Source of the DNA: an uncultured Rhodospirillaceae bacterium
GTDB taxonomy: Bacteria > Pseudomonadota > Alphaproteobacteria > Azospirillales > Azospirillaceae
Direction: 5' to 3'
NCBI GenBank assembly: GCA_937927415.1
Contig: CALBDS010000038.1
Span: forward strand, 1-36,382
DNA length: 36,382 bases
Below are positions 1 through 8,632 of the stretch, piece by piece; position 1 is the first letter of the stretch; every line of letters begins with the position of its first letter. A model generated the notes under the pieces. The model saw nothing but the letters and a program-made list of their open reading frames with translations, did no database searches and had not been told where the DNA came from. A program made the position numbers and the translations under genes.

Positions 1-283
1 GTCCCCGAACTGCCGATCAGCGTTTCCAGACGCACCCCGATCAACGTCGAACCGGCCCCGAACAGGGTGATGACATCGGTGTTCACCCCTCCCAACGCCA
101 CCTCCACCCCGCTCAGCACCGTGGTGCTGCCCAGATGGCCCATAACGAACTGATCCGTCCCCGAACTGCCGATCAGCGTTTCCAGACGCACCCCGATCAA
201 CGTCGAGCCGGCCCCGGACAGGGTGATAACGTCGGTGTTCACCCCCCCCAACGCCACCTCCACCCCGCTCAGCACCGTGGTGG
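1..283 (-). repeat. 156-bp direct repeat (two 26-codon modules) in the protease tail
   Basis: The sequence beginning at 1 recurs beginning at 157, with nearly identical bases until about 283. The 156-bp offset is exactly two 78-bp modules, so the reading frame is preserved. The encoded modules alternate between a VEVALGG type and an LETLIGSSG type, the same 26-residue family as in the giant minus-strand protein at 14753-21991. The array continues past the window edge, so its length is unknown. Confidence 0.9.
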
Positions 284-1427
284 TTCCCTGCGATGTGAAG
301 TTGAGATGATCGTAGCCAGCACCCCCAACGACAGCCTCCACCTCCGTCAGTGTCAGCACGCCGCCGGAAGCGCCCATATGCACCGTGTCGCCACCGCTGC
401 CCCCGATCACGGTATCGTCACCACCTTCGGTATAGATGGTGTCATCGCCGCCGCCGCCGATCAGGGTATTGGCGCTGCTGTTGCCGTGGATGGCGTCGTG
501 CCCGGAGCCGCCGATAGCGTTCTCGATCAGCACGTTATAGGCAATGGCGATGTTGTCCACCGCCGCAGCCCCGCCGATGCCCGGCCCGATGGAGGAAAAG
601 GTACCCGCCCGCAGATCGATGGTAACGTTCAGGGTCTGGTTGCTGGCATCGATGGTGTCGGTGCCGCCGGCATCCCAGATGGTCTGCATCACCTCGGTGG
701 AGGTGCTGAAGCTGTAGGTATCGTTGCCGGTGTTGTAGCTGGTGTTGGCGCCATAGATGTATTGGATGGCCTGGACGTCGTACAGCATCGGGGTCGATGC
801 CTCGGTGCCGCTATTGGGGGCCGAGGTGTAGGACATCACTGAATAACGCTGGTTGTCCTCGGCCGTCGGCAGAACTGCGGTGTTCGAGTTCTCAGCGGAA
901 AAGGGGTGCTTCAGCCCCAGGGCGTGACCCAGTTCATGCACCAGGGTGCTGTAGCCGAAGCTCCCGACAGTGGGGACGTTGTTGGTCGATGCCGCCGTGT
1001 TCAGCCAGATATCGCCCGCTTTGGGGCCGGAATAAGGGTAATAGGCCCAGGCGGAATAGCCGGGATCGAGGGCGGAAAAGGCGATTCTGATATCGCCGAC
1101 CTGCGTCGAGGTTTCGCTGACCTCGGTGATCTGGATGTTCGCCACATTGGCCCATGCCTGGATCGCCGACCGGAACGCCGTTTGCTGAACGCTGTTCAAC
1201 ACCCGGTAAGAGGTGCTCCACGGCTCGCCGCTCCCGCTGAATGAGCCGTAACCGTTCACGGAGCTGGTGGACCAGAGGCTGCCGCTGACCGGAAAGCTGT
1301 AACTGATGGACGCCGCCGTTCCTGCCCCGGAACTGCCCCATTTGTCCCCTCCCACCAAGGCGTTGATCGTGGAGGACGACGACAGGCTGACAGACGAATA
1401 AGCACTTCCGCTGATTGGCGTGGGCAT
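1..1427 (-). CDS. Serralysin-type secreted zinc metalloprotease (peptidase M10B) with repeat tail; 3' end outside window
   Basis: Reading the minus strand from the ATG at 1427-1425 gives at least 475 residues with the C-terminus beyond position 1. Residues 164-174 are HELGHALGLKH, the metzincin HExxHxxGxxH zinc site, and SVMSY near residue 200 is the Met-turn. Residues 320-345 hold glycine/aspartate-rich RTX turns (GGGGDDTIY, GGDDTVIGG), which bind calcium in this family. After residue 350 the tail switches to a 26-residue module (VEVALGG, NTDVITL, GSTLIGV, LETLIGSSGTD) instead of ordinary nonapeptide RTX. The start is fixed by an in-frame TGA only three codons upstream and a GAGG just before the ATG. 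Family knowledge: serralysins are secreted by type I transporters through an uncleaved C-terminal signal, here out of view. No transporter is present. It is divergent from the transketolase operon across 271 bp in which I see no clear promoter. Confidence 0.9.
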   Translation of the reverse strand, partial: MPTPISGSAYSSVSLSSSSTINALVGGDKWGSSGAGTAASISYSFPVSGSLWSTSSVNGYGSFSGSGEPWSTSYRVLNSVQQTAFRSAIQAWANVANIQITEVSETSTQVGDIRIAFSALDPGYSAWAYYPYSGPKAGDIWLNTAASTNNVPTVGSFGYSTLVHELGHALGLKHPFSAENSNTAVLPTAEDNQRYSVMSYTSAPNSGTEASTPMLYDVQAIQYIYGANTSYNTGNDTYSFSTSTEVMQTIWDAGGTDTIDASNQTLNVTIDLRAGTFSSIGPGIGGAAAVDNIAIAYNVLIENAIGGSGHDAIHGNSSANTLIGGGGDDTIYTEGGDDTVIGGSGGDTVHMGASGGVLTLTEVEAVVGGAGYDHLNFTSQGTTTVLSGVEVALGGVNTDVITLSGAGSTLIGVRLETLIGSSGTDQFVMGHLGSTTVLSGVEVALGGVNTDVITLFGAGSTLIGVRLETLIGSSG

Positions 1428-1698
1428 ACCGCCTCAATCTCCCGGCTATGGCCTGATACGCGCTGGTCTGCGGGGCAGGCAACCCGCCCAGCATAGCCCG
1501 TGCCTCTTAAGAAAATTATAGCAGGAGCCTTTGCGATAATGGTGGATTAACCCTGGACGGAAGCAAAGGGTATCAAAGAATCATGCTTCTGAAGCCGGGA
1601 TGAAAACGATCCCTTGATTCCCGCCGCCGCCGGGGCAGACCGGGAGCGGCCTGTGTGCTACATCCGACGCCACTGGCTTTGCTTCCCTTCGGAGTCCC

Positions 1699-2559
1699 AT
1701 GTCTCTTCCCTGGCACGGCCCCGCCGCCCCTCCCTCCTCCTTGGCGGATGTCGCCGCCCGCCTGCGGGCACAGGCGGTCCGTATGTCCCACGAGGCCGGC
1801 ACCCCCCATCTGGGGTCGTCGCTGTCGTGCGCCGACATTCTGGCCGCGGCCTATTGGCGGGTGCTGCGGCTGGACCCGGCCCGGCCGGATGCCCCGGACC
1901 GTGACCGCTTCATCCTGTCCAAGGGCCATGCGGCCACCATCCTTTACGCCGCGCTGGCCTTCCGCGGATTCTTTCCCGCCGCGGAACTGGACCGCTACAA
2001 CACCGCCGGCGGCCCCCTGGCCGAACACCCCGGCCCCGGCTGCGTACCGGGGGTGGAGGTGGCGACGGGATCGCTGGGGCACGGCTTGCCCATGGCGCTC
2101 GGCATGGCCTTGGCCGGGAAGATCCAGAAACGGTCCTACCGGGTCTACGCCCTGCTGTCCGACGGCGAATGCAACGAAGGATCGGTGTGGGAAGCGGCGA
2201 TGCTGGCCCCTGCCCAGGGGCTGAGCAACGTCTGCGTCATCGTTGATTACAACAAGTGGCAGGCGACGGGGCGCAGCAACGAAACCCTGGCCCTGGCGCC
2301 GTTGCGCGCCAAGTGGGAGGCGTTTGGCTGGTCCGCCCACGAGGTGGACGGCCACGATCCCCAGGCGCTGGCCGACATGATGGAGCATCTGCCCGACGGC
2401 AGCGGCCGCCCGGTGGCGCTGATCGCCCATACCGTCAAGGGCAAGGGCGTCAGCTTCATGGAAGATGATAACAACTGGCACTACCGCATCCCCAAGGCCC
2501 ACGAGGTGGCCGCCGCTCTGCAGGAGCTGGGACAAGCGGACGGAGGGATGCCGTCATGA
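1699..2559 (+). CDS. Transketolase-like protein, N-terminal (ThDP-binding) subunit
   Basis: This is a 286-residue protein covering only the pyrophosphate-binding half of a transketolase. Visible motifs are SKGHAAT (residues 74-80), GSLGHGLPMALG (124-135) and the thiamine-diphosphate/Mg site starting DGECNEGSVWEA at about 155 and closing with DYNKWQATG at 183-191. It should form a heterotetramer with the next product and transfer a two-carbon ketol unit between sugars. A GGAG lies 7 bp before the ATG. Its stop overlaps the next start (ATGA), implying translational coupling. Split transketolases are known for apulose-4-phosphate and sulfosugar pathways and in polysaccharide clusters. Here the surroundings point to sugar-precursor synthesis, but the substrate cannot be told from sequence. 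Confidence 0.9.
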   Translation: MSLPWHGPAAPPSSLADVAARLRAQAVRMSHEAGTPHLGSSLSCADILAAAYWRVLRLDPARPDAPDRDRFILSKGHAATILYAALAFRGFFPAAELDRYNTAGGPLAEHPGPGCVPGVEVATGSLGHGLPMALGMALAGKIQKRSYRVYALLSDGECNEGSVWEAAMLAPAQGLSNVCVIVDYNKWQATGRSNETLALAPLRAKWEAFGWSAHEVDGHDPQALADMMEHLPDGSGRPVALIAHTVKGKGVSFMEDDNNWHYRIPKAHEVAAALQELGQADGGMPS

Positions 2560-3497
2560 GAAACGCCTTCGCCGACGAGATGACCCGGCTGGCCGCCGCC
2601 GATCCCCGCATCGTCCTGCTGTCGGGCGACATCGGCAACCGGCTGTTCGACCCCTACAAGGCAGCCGCGCCCGAGCGTTTCCTCAACACCGGCGTGGCGG
2701 AGGCCAACATGATCGGCATGGCCGCCGGCATGGCGCTGTCGGGGCTGCGACCAGTGGCCTACACCATCACCCCCTTCATCACCACCCGCTGCCTGGAGCA
2801 GATCCGCGTCGATGTCTGCTATCACAAGGCGCCGGTGGTGATCGTCGGGGTGGGGTCGGGTCTGGGGTACGCCTCGCTTGGCCCGACCCATCATTCGTGC
2901 GAGGACATCGCCTTTCTGCGCGCCTTGCCCGGCATGACCGTCATCGCCCCCGCCGACGCCGCCGAGGTGCGGGCCGCCCTGCGGGCCGCCCTGGCCCATG
3001 ACGGGCCGGTCTATCTGCGCCTGGGCAAGAAGGGCGAGCCGATGGTGCACGAGGCGCCGCCAGCGGACTTCGCCATCGGCCGCGGGCTGGTGGTGGAAGA
3101 GGGGGACGACGTCTGCCTGCTGGCCACCGGCACCATTCTGCCCGTTGCCCGCGCCGCCGCCCAGTTGCTGCGGACGGAGGGGCTGTCGGTGCGGCTGATC
3201 AGCCTGCACACGGTCAAGCCGCTGGATACCGCCTTGCTGGAGGAGGTTTTCGCACGCTTCCGCGCCGTGGCCACCGTGGAGGAGCATTCGCTGATCGGCG
3301 GGTTGGGAGGGGCTTTGGCCGAATGGCTGGCCGGGCGTGACCCCCTGACCGCCCCGCCGGTGCGCGCCCGGCTGGCCCAGTTCGGCACCCGCGACGAATT
3401 CCTGCACACCGCCGGCAACACCGCCTATGCCCGCGCCTGTTTCGGCCTGACCGCCGATGCCATTGCCAGCCGTCTGGCCGCTCTTTGCCAAGGATGA
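2556..3497 (+). CDS. Transketolase-like protein, C-terminal (pyrimidine-binding) subunit
   Basis: This 313-residue partner of the preceding gene contains the pyrimidine-binding domain. GVAEANMIG at residues 46-54 carries the glutamate that activates ThDP, GPTHHSCEDIA at 109-119 is the conserved active-site loop, and the C-terminal transketolase domain follows from about residue 185. The start overlaps the previous stop by 4 bp, and the stop overlaps the region where the dehydrogenase begins. The two subunits together match the length of a single-chain transketolase minus linkers. Substrate specificity is not visible. Confidence 0.9.
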   Translation: MRNAFADEMTRLAAADPRIVLLSGDIGNRLFDPYKAAAPERFLNTGVAEANMIGMAAGMALSGLRPVAYTITPFITTRCLEQIRVDVCYHKAPVVIVGVGSGLGYASLGPTHHSCEDIAFLRALPGMTVIAPADAAEVRAALRAALAHDGPVYLRLGKKGEPMVHEAPPADFAIGRGLVVEEGDDVCLLATGTILPVARAAAQLLRTEGLSVRLISLHTVKPLDTALLEEVFARFRAVATVEEHSLIGGLGGALAEWLAGRDPLTAPPVRARLAQFGTRDEFLHTAGNTAYARACFGLTADAIASRLAALCQG

Positions 3498-3505
3498 CAT
3501 CAAAC

Positions 3506-4546
3506 ATGAAGACCCTTGCCGCCCTTCTGGTGGAAACCGGCCGTCCGCTGGAACTGGCCGAGATCACCCTGCCCGCGCTGCGTCCTGGTCAGGTGGTGGT
3601 GGAGATCGCCTACAGCGGCGTCTGCCACACCCAGCTTCTGGAATGCCGCGGCCATCGCGGCCCCGACCGTTTCCTGCCCCACTGCCTGGGCCACGAGGGC
3701 AGCGGCATCGTGATGGAAACCGGCCCTGGTGTGACCAAGGTCAAACCCGGCGATACTGTGGTTCTATCCTGGCTGAAAGGGTCGGGATCGACGGTGGTCG
3801 GCACCCAATACGACTGGAACGGCCGGGCAGTGAACGCCGGCCCGGTCACCACCTTTCAGCGGCATGCGGTGGTCAGCGACAGCCGCCTGACCGTAATTCC
3901 GAACGGCTTTCCCCTGGCCACCGCCGCCCTGGTGGGCTGTGCGGTGCCGACGGGGGTCGGTGTGGTGTTCAACACCGCCGCCGCCCGTCCCGGCCAGAGC
4001 ATCGCGGTGTTCGGGGCCGGCGGTATCGGGCTGTGCGCCATCGCGGCGGCGCGGGCCACCGGCTGCGATCCGGTGATCGCCGTGGACGTGCTGCCGTCGA
4101 AGCTGGAGATCGCCCGGACCATGGGCGCCACCCACACCGTCGATGCCGCCAGGGAGGATGTGGTGGCGGCCATCAAAGCGATTTGCCCTACCGGCCTGGA
4201 CATTGCCATCGAATCCAGCGGGCGCCCGGCGGTGATGGCGCAATCCCTGTCCGCCGTCCGTCCTCAGGGGGGGACCACGGTGGTGGTGGGCAATGCCCAC
4301 GCCGGAGAAACCCTGTCCATCGACCCGCAACAGCTCAACCAGGGCAAACGGCTGCTGGGCACCTGGGGCGGCGACAGCGATCCCGACCGCGATTACGCCC
4401 GCTATTGCCGGCTGCTGACCGCGGGGAAGATCGACATCGCGCCGCTGCTGTCCAACCCCTATCCCCTGGAGCGGATCAACGCAGCCCTGGATGATCTGGA
4501 AGCCGGACATGTGGCCCGCCCCCTGATCGCCATGGCCGAGGCGTGA
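3506..4546 (+). CDS. Zinc-binding alcohol dehydrogenase (MDR superfamily) lacking the structural-zinc loop
   Basis: This 346-residue medium-chain dehydrogenase has catalytic-zinc ligands C40 (SGVCHTQ), H63-E64 (LGHEGSG) and probably C145, followed by a Rossmann GAGGIG at 170-175 with VDVLPSK downstream as the NAD-binding strand. The usual four-cysteine structural-zinc lobe around residues 90-115 is absent: that stretch has no cysteine. I chose ATG 3506 (MKTLAALL) because AAGGA lies 11 nt upstream. ATG 3494 overlaps the preceding TGA but has no spacing for a ribosome site, and TTG 3485 is also possible. It probably oxidises or reduces the alcohol/aldehyde product of the coupled transketolase, for example a sugar-linked carbonyl. 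The exact reaction is unknown. Confidence 0.88.
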   Translation: MKTLAALLVETGRPLELAEITLPALRPGQVVVEIAYSGVCHTQLLECRGHRGPDRFLPHCLGHEGSGIVMETGPGVTKVKPGDTVVLSWLKGSGSTVVGTQYDWNGRAVNAGPVTTFQRHAVVSDSRLTVIPNGFPLATAALVGCAVPTGVGVVFNTAAARPGQSIAVFGAGGIGLCAIAAARATGCDPVIAVDVLPSKLEIARTMGATHTVDAAREDVVAAIKAICPTGLDIAIESSGRPAVMAQSLSAVRPQGGTTVVVGNAHAGETLSIDPQQLNQGKRLLGTWGGDSDPDRDYARYCRLLTAGKIDIAPLLSNPYPLERINAALDDLEAGHVARPLIAMAEA

Positions 4547-4603
4547 TCGGGCAGGAGCCGCGCTAAGGTATCGGGAGAAGCCCACGATAGGGGAGAAAAA
4601 GAA

Positions 4604-4624
4604 GCCGCCAAGAAGGCGGCCTTT
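4604..4624 (+). terminator. Probable terminator of the transketolase/dehydrogenase operon
   Basis: GCCGCC at 4604-4609 pairs with GGCGGC at 4615-4620 across the loop AAGAA, followed by CTTTC. It lies 57 bp after the dehydrogenase stop. The T run is short, so termination strength is uncertain. Confidence 0.5.
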
Positions 4625-5066
4625 CAGTTGATAGCCAACAAGCCGGAAAACCGGCCACGCAATCTAATATGATTTGGGGGGGATTTGAAACGAGAGTTTT
4701 CATTGACAGGGGTGTAATGCAAAAAAAGTTGGGCTTCTCCACCCACCACCCAGGCTTCTTTAACCCCCACCCGAAAATTCATAATGCGGTCCAATGCTTG
4801 TTTACATTAAGACACTATGATGACAACAAATGATACGCTCGCTCAGCATATGTTGGTAATTTCATAGATATGCTCGATACATCACCACACTATTTGCATA
4901 GCGCAGACTGCCTGTGGATTGCCCCATCACGCCCATCGGTGCTCGCCACAACAAGGATTTGGAATATGGAAATGGAGGAATTACCATCCTCACGCGATCA
5001 CCACGGTTGCGTGAAACGCAGCCCCCCGCCGAACCTACAGGATTTTTTCATTTAACCCGCCCTTCC

Positions 5067-5087
5067 CCGGCTTAGCCGGTCTTTTCT
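5067..5087 (+). terminator. Short hairpin followed by T-rich run, possible leader terminator
   Basis: CCGGC (5067-5071) and GCCGG (5075-5079) form a 5-bp stem with a TTA loop followed by TCTTTTCT. It sits 57 bp upstream of the next start, so it would act on transcripts entering the 5144 gene. The stem is short; I consider it only possible. Confidence 0.3.
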
Positions 5088-5143
5088 GGAATGAAGAAAG
5101 GGGCGCCGCCCGCGGCTGCCGCTTTTTCAAAGGATGCCTCCTC

Positions 5144-6805
5144 ATGGGCTGGATCAGCAGCTCCACACGTTTTTCCCTTGGGCTGTACGGCCGGTTTCCC
5201 CTGGCGTGCGAAACCATCGCGTCGATGATTGCCTGCCTGCTCTATATCGGCCCCATCGTCTTCCCTCTTATCCGGGTACCATATCCGGGGGGAGACACAT
5301 TCCAGATGGTCTGGAATTTGTTTTCCGTCGCCGAAAGCCTGCTGCACGGGCTGAACCCGCTGCGTTCGGAGATGATCTTCTGGCCTGAAGGAGGCAATCT
5401 GACCACCCACAGCCTGGCCTCGGGCTTCGCACCGCTGGTCCTGGCGGTTCGGGCGGTGGTGGGGGACGGCGCTCTCTACCCGATGGTGGCGTTCAATCTG
5501 GCGGTGCTCACCTCTTTCCTGGCCACCATGCTGTTCACTCTGGCGGCGTTGCGCCGTTTGGGGTTTTCCCTGTCCGTTGCGGTGGTTCCGGCCCTGTGCG
5601 CCACTTTCGCCAGCTTCTACGGCCTGCACATTGCTCATCTGAACCTGCTGTCCGCTTTCGTGGTCCCTTTGGGCTTCCTGCTGATCCACGGGGTTCTGAC
5701 ACAGCCGGGTCCAGGCCGGGCGGTTCTGGCGGCGGCGTGCCTGGGATGGGCGCTGTACCTGACGGAAATGGCGGTCTTTCTTTACGTCCTGCTGGCGGTG
5801 TGCATGGCGGTCTTTCCCCCGGTCCGCCACCGGCTGGTGACCGCTCTGCGGCAACTGGGTCCGGGGTGGACACTGGTCGCGGCAGCGGTGTTCGCCGCCA
5901 TCACGGCCCCCTTCATCCTGACCTGGACGTCGAGCGACGCACTCCGTCCTCAAGCGGGGGATTCCTCCCTGTTCTCGGCCAATCTGCTTGGCTTCGTCGT
6001 GCCCGGCCATTTCCGCGCCCCGCTTTACGGCGACGGTTTCGCCGGTTGGAACGCCCGGATGAGCGGCATCGGCGGGTTCGAAGCCTTTCTGGGCTATCCC
6101 TTCCTCATCCTGGTCGGCATCGGCGTCACCGCCGCCTGGCGGAACCCGGCGGTGCGCTACGCTGTCCTTCTGGCCGTGGTGTTCCTGGTCCTCAGCCTGG
6201 GGCCGACGCTGAAGGTGAACACCACCGACACCGGCATTCCCCTGCCCTATGGGGTTTTGATGCAGCTTCCCCCCTTCAGCATGGGGCGGACGCCGGTGCG
6301 GCTGATCATCTTTGCCCTGTTCATGTTGACCGTGCCGGCGGCGGCAGGGATGCGTGCCCTGCTGGCGGGCACGGCGCCGCTGCGGCTGGCCGTGGCCGGG
6401 GCGCTGGCGCTGTGGGCCATGGTGGAAGTGCGCTATCCCCCCGTTCCCCGCGGCCCGTTGCCGGGCCTGGATGGAGCTGAAAGGCTGGAGGGGCCGGTGC
6501 TGGTGCTGCCGCTGCGGATCAACAACGGCCGCGCCATGGCCATGCAGATCATCCACCGCCAACCCATGTCCGCCGGTTATCTGGCACGGTTGACACAACG
6601 GCAAATCGACCTGTTCCACGAACAGGAACAGATTTTCGCCGCCGGCCCGCGGGCGATGTGCGGCTATGCCCGCGCTGCCGGCTTCCGCAGCATTCTGGTG
6701 ACCGCCCCCCTGGAGGACGGCTATGACGAGGGCTTGGCGGTGTGCCCCGTCCCGGTCTACCACTCCCAATTCCCAGCATCCGATCACGGCCAGCGTCATG
6801 AGTGA
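5144..6805 (+). CDS. Polytopic membrane protein, GT-C-fold glycosyltransferase-like
   Basis: This 553-residue hydrophobic protein has roughly ten predicted membrane segments and a soluble C-terminal part (about 430-553). The first extracytoplasmic loop contains YPGGDTFQ, then NLFSVAESLLHGLNP and FWPEGG, a pattern typical of uncharacterised GT-C families that use lipid-phosphate-linked sugars. Near residues 350-385 are LSLGPTLKVN and IPLPYGVLMQLPPF, with R-x-P-x-R-like MGRTPVRL, another hallmark of that family. AAAGGA at 5129-5134 gives a good ribosome site 9 nt before the ATG. The stop overlaps the next start by 8 bp, so the two membrane proteins are likely made together. It probably transfers a sugar on the periplasmic face; donor and acceptor are unknown. 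Confidence 0.75.
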   Translation: MGWISSSTRFSLGLYGRFPLACETIASMIACLLYIGPIVFPLIRVPYPGGDTFQMVWNLFSVAESLLHGLNPLRSEMIFWPEGGNLTTHSLASGFAPLVLAVRAVVGDGALYPMVAFNLAVLTSFLATMLFTLAALRRLGFSLSVAVVPALCATFASFYGLHIAHLNLLSAFVVPLGFLLIHGVLTQPGPGRAVLAAACLGWALYLTEMAVFLYVLLAVCMAVFPPVRHRLVTALRQLGPGWTLVAAAVFAAITAPFILTWTSSDALRPQAGDSSLFSANLLGFVVPGHFRAPLYGDGFAGWNARMSGIGGFEAFLGYPFLILVGIGVTAAWRNPAVRYAVLLAVVFLVLSLGPTLKVNTTDTGIPLPYGVLMQLPPFSMGRTPVRLIIFALFMLTVPAAAGMRALLAGTAPLRLAVAGALALWAMVEVRYPPVPRGPLPGLDGAERLEGPVLVLPLRINNGRAMAMQIIHRQPMSAGYLARLTQRQIDLFHEQEQIFAAGPRAMCGYARAAGFRSILVTAPLEDGYDEGLAVCPVPVYHSQFPASDHGQRHE

Positions 6806-8621
6806 TTCCAGCAGCACCCCCGCCTCCCCGGCCCCTTTCCGACCCCCTTCGCGGTTGTTCCGCTGCGCCGGCCTTCTGCTGGGGATGGCGGCTCTGGTTC
6901 TGGGTCTGTGGGCCGCTTATGCGCTCAGCCCCATACGGACACCCTTCGACTCCCGCTGGTCGATCCACACGTCCCTAAGCTTTGCGCGCGGGGATTGGGG
7001 AAATCTGGCGGTGTTTCAGCCGATCCTGGAACAGGCTTCCTATTTCGCCATCGACAACACCAACGGGCGCCTGACGACGATTTTCCCCATCGGGGCATCG
7101 GTGCTGTCGGTGCCGGCGGTGGCGGTGGCGCAATGGCTGAACCCATCATTCTTCGAACAGATCCGCTACAGCGTTCCGGTCAATCTGGAAGGGCTGCTGG
7201 CATCGTTCTACGCCGCCCTGGCGGGGGCGGCGTTCTTCTGGGCGGTCTGGCGCCGTCACGGCAGCCTGCCCACCGCCCTGTTCACCGGGCTGATCTTCTG
7301 CTTCGCCTCGCCTTTGTGGTCCACCGCCTCGCGGGCGCTGTGGCAGCACGGGCCGCAAATGCTGATGTTCAGCCTGACCCTGGCTCTGGTGGTGGAAGCG
7401 CGCACCCGCCCCCACCTGATCGCCTGGACCGGGTTCATCATGGCCTGGGCCTACATCATCCGCCCCACCAGCTCGCTGGAGGTGGTGGGGATGACCCTCT
7501 ATGTGGCGGTGTATTACCGGCGCTGGCTGCCCCATTACCTGGGGGGTGCGATGGTGGTGGCCGCGCCTTGGATCACCTACAACATCGTCTTCTATCACAA
7601 CATCCTGCCACCCTATTACTGGCCGCAGCGGCTGGTGTCGTTCCGCTTCTACGAGGCCTTGGCCGGACATCTGATCAGCCCGTCGCGTGGGCTTCTGGTC
7701 TATTCGCCGGTGCTGCTGCTGGCGGTTCCGGGGCTGGTCATGGCTCTGCGCCAACAACGGGACCGTGCGCTGCATCTGGGTATGGCCGCCATCATTGTGG
7801 CCCATTGGTTGGTCGCGTCCCGGTTCCGCCACTGGTGGGGTGGGTTCAGCTACGGCCCCCGGCTGATGTCGGACATCATGCCGCTGATCATCTGGTTCAT
7901 CCCCTTCGCCATCCCGCTGAAGGACCGGTTTGACGGCCCCTGGCGGAAGACGGCGCTGGCCACGGTGACGGTGCTGCTGGCCGTCAGCGTGTGGATGAAC
8001 GCCCGCGGTGCCTGGAGCGAAGACGTCTATAACTGGAACGAAACCCCCATCGACATCGATCACTCCCCGGGCAGGCTGTGGAGCTGGAGCGACCCCCCCT
8101 TTCTGCGCGGGCTGTTCCCGGCTGACCGGCACCGGCTGAGTCATATCCTCTCACCGCAACCTGACATCACCCAGCCCCTGCCCTATACCCTGGGCCAGAC
8201 GATAAGCTTTGGCGGCACGTCGTCGCTCCTGGGCCGGCGACGTGGCTGGACGGGGGCGGAGCCGTGGGGCACCTGGACCTATGGGACGGACAGCGCATTC
8301 GTCGTGCGGCTGGACACGCCGGCTGCCGGCGATCTGGTACTGACCGTCCGCGGCCGCGCCTATACCCCGGCGGAACACCCGCAACAGGATGTGGAGGTGT
8401 TGGTGAACGGCACCCCGGCCGCCCGGTGGATCATCCGGGCCGGCCCCCTTGACAGGGAATGGAGCGCACGGATTCCCGCGCCCCTCGCCGCTGGCCGTGA
8501 AGAGATCGAGATCGGCTTTCGGATACCGTCGGCGGTCAGCCCCGCCTCCCTGGGCCTCTCCCCCGATCCCCGCCCGCTGGGGCTGGGCGTGACCAGCCTT
8601 CAGCTTTCCCCGGCCCCCTGA
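6798..8621 (+). CDS. Polytopic membrane protein, GT-C-like, with C-terminal beta-sandwich-like domain
   Basis: From ATG 6798 (overlapping the previous stop) this gives 607 residues; an in-frame ATG at 6723 lies inside the upstream gene and is not favoured. After one N-terminal membrane segment comes a loop with PFDSRW and FARGDWGNL, as in GT-C proteins that carry an acidic residue in the first periplasmic loop, then about nine further hydrophobic segments to residue 400. The C-terminal 150 residues are soluble and strand-rich, with WGTWTYG, DSAFVVRL and VEVLVNG, resembling a carbohydrate-binding-like sandwich placed outside the membrane. Function is unassigned; lipid-linked sugar transfer or chain modification is likely. 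The ribosome site is weak, consistent with coupled translation. Confidence 0.7.
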   Translation: MSDSSSTPASPAPFRPPSRLFRCAGLLLGMAALVLGLWAAYALSPIRTPFDSRWSIHTSLSFARGDWGNLAVFQPILEQASYFAIDNTNGRLTTIFPIGASVLSVPAVAVAQWLNPSFFEQIRYSVPVNLEGLLASFYAALAGAAFFWAVWRRHGSLPTALFTGLIFCFASPLWSTASRALWQHGPQMLMFSLTLALVVEARTRPHLIAWTGFIMAWAYIIRPTSSLEVVGMTLYVAVYYRRWLPHYLGGAMVVAAPWITYNIVFYHNILPPYYWPQRLVSFRFYEALAGHLISPSRGLLVYSPVLLLAVPGLVMALRQQRDRALHLGMAAIIVAHWLVASRFRHWWGGFSYGPRLMSDIMPLIIWFIPFAIPLKDRFDGPWRKTALATVTVLLAVSVWMNARGAWSEDVYNWNETPIDIDHSPGRLWSWSDPPFLRGLFPADRHRLSHILSPQPDITQPLPYTLGQTISFGGTSSLLGRRRGWTGAEPWGTWTYGTDSAFVVRLDTPAAGDLVLTVRGRAYTPAEHPQQDVEVLVNGTPAARWIIRAGPLDREWSARIPAPLAAGREEIEIGFRIPSAVSPASLGLSPDPRPLGLGVTSLQLSPAP

Positions 8622-8632
8622 GACCAGTGCCG

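Larger units (their letters stand above)
4547..5143. other. AT-rich intergenic region, 597 bp, no convincing gene
   Basis: After the hairpin at 4604 the composition drops sharply: 4801-4860 is 35% G+C by hand count, against well over 60% in the flanking genes. A TTGACA occurs at 4703-4708 but has no acceptable -10 at normal spacing. A 61-codon frame at 4870-5055 has no recognisable content and I do not call it. A short hairpin, CCGGC TTA GCCGG at 5067-5079, is followed by TCTTTTCT and may terminate leader transcription ahead of the membrane-protein operon. The region plausibly carries the promoter of the 5144 gene, but I cannot place it. Confidence 0.5.

Noticed and set aside
135..842. Plus-strand frame of 235 codons opposite the metalloprotease
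   Set aside because: It lies antisense to the zinc-site and RTX region, whose minus-strand motifs are unambiguous.
934..1494. Minus-strand frame overlapping the protease start
   Set aside because: Different frame from the one that encodes the HExxHxxGxxH motif; composition is Arg/Gln-rich, typical of a shadow frame.
4703..4731. TTGACA as a promoter in the 4547-5143 gap
   Set aside because: No acceptable -10 hexamer 16-18 bp downstream.
4870..5055. 61-codon frame in the AT-rich gap
   Set aside because: No ribosome site, no domain, and odd composition; not enough to call a gene.
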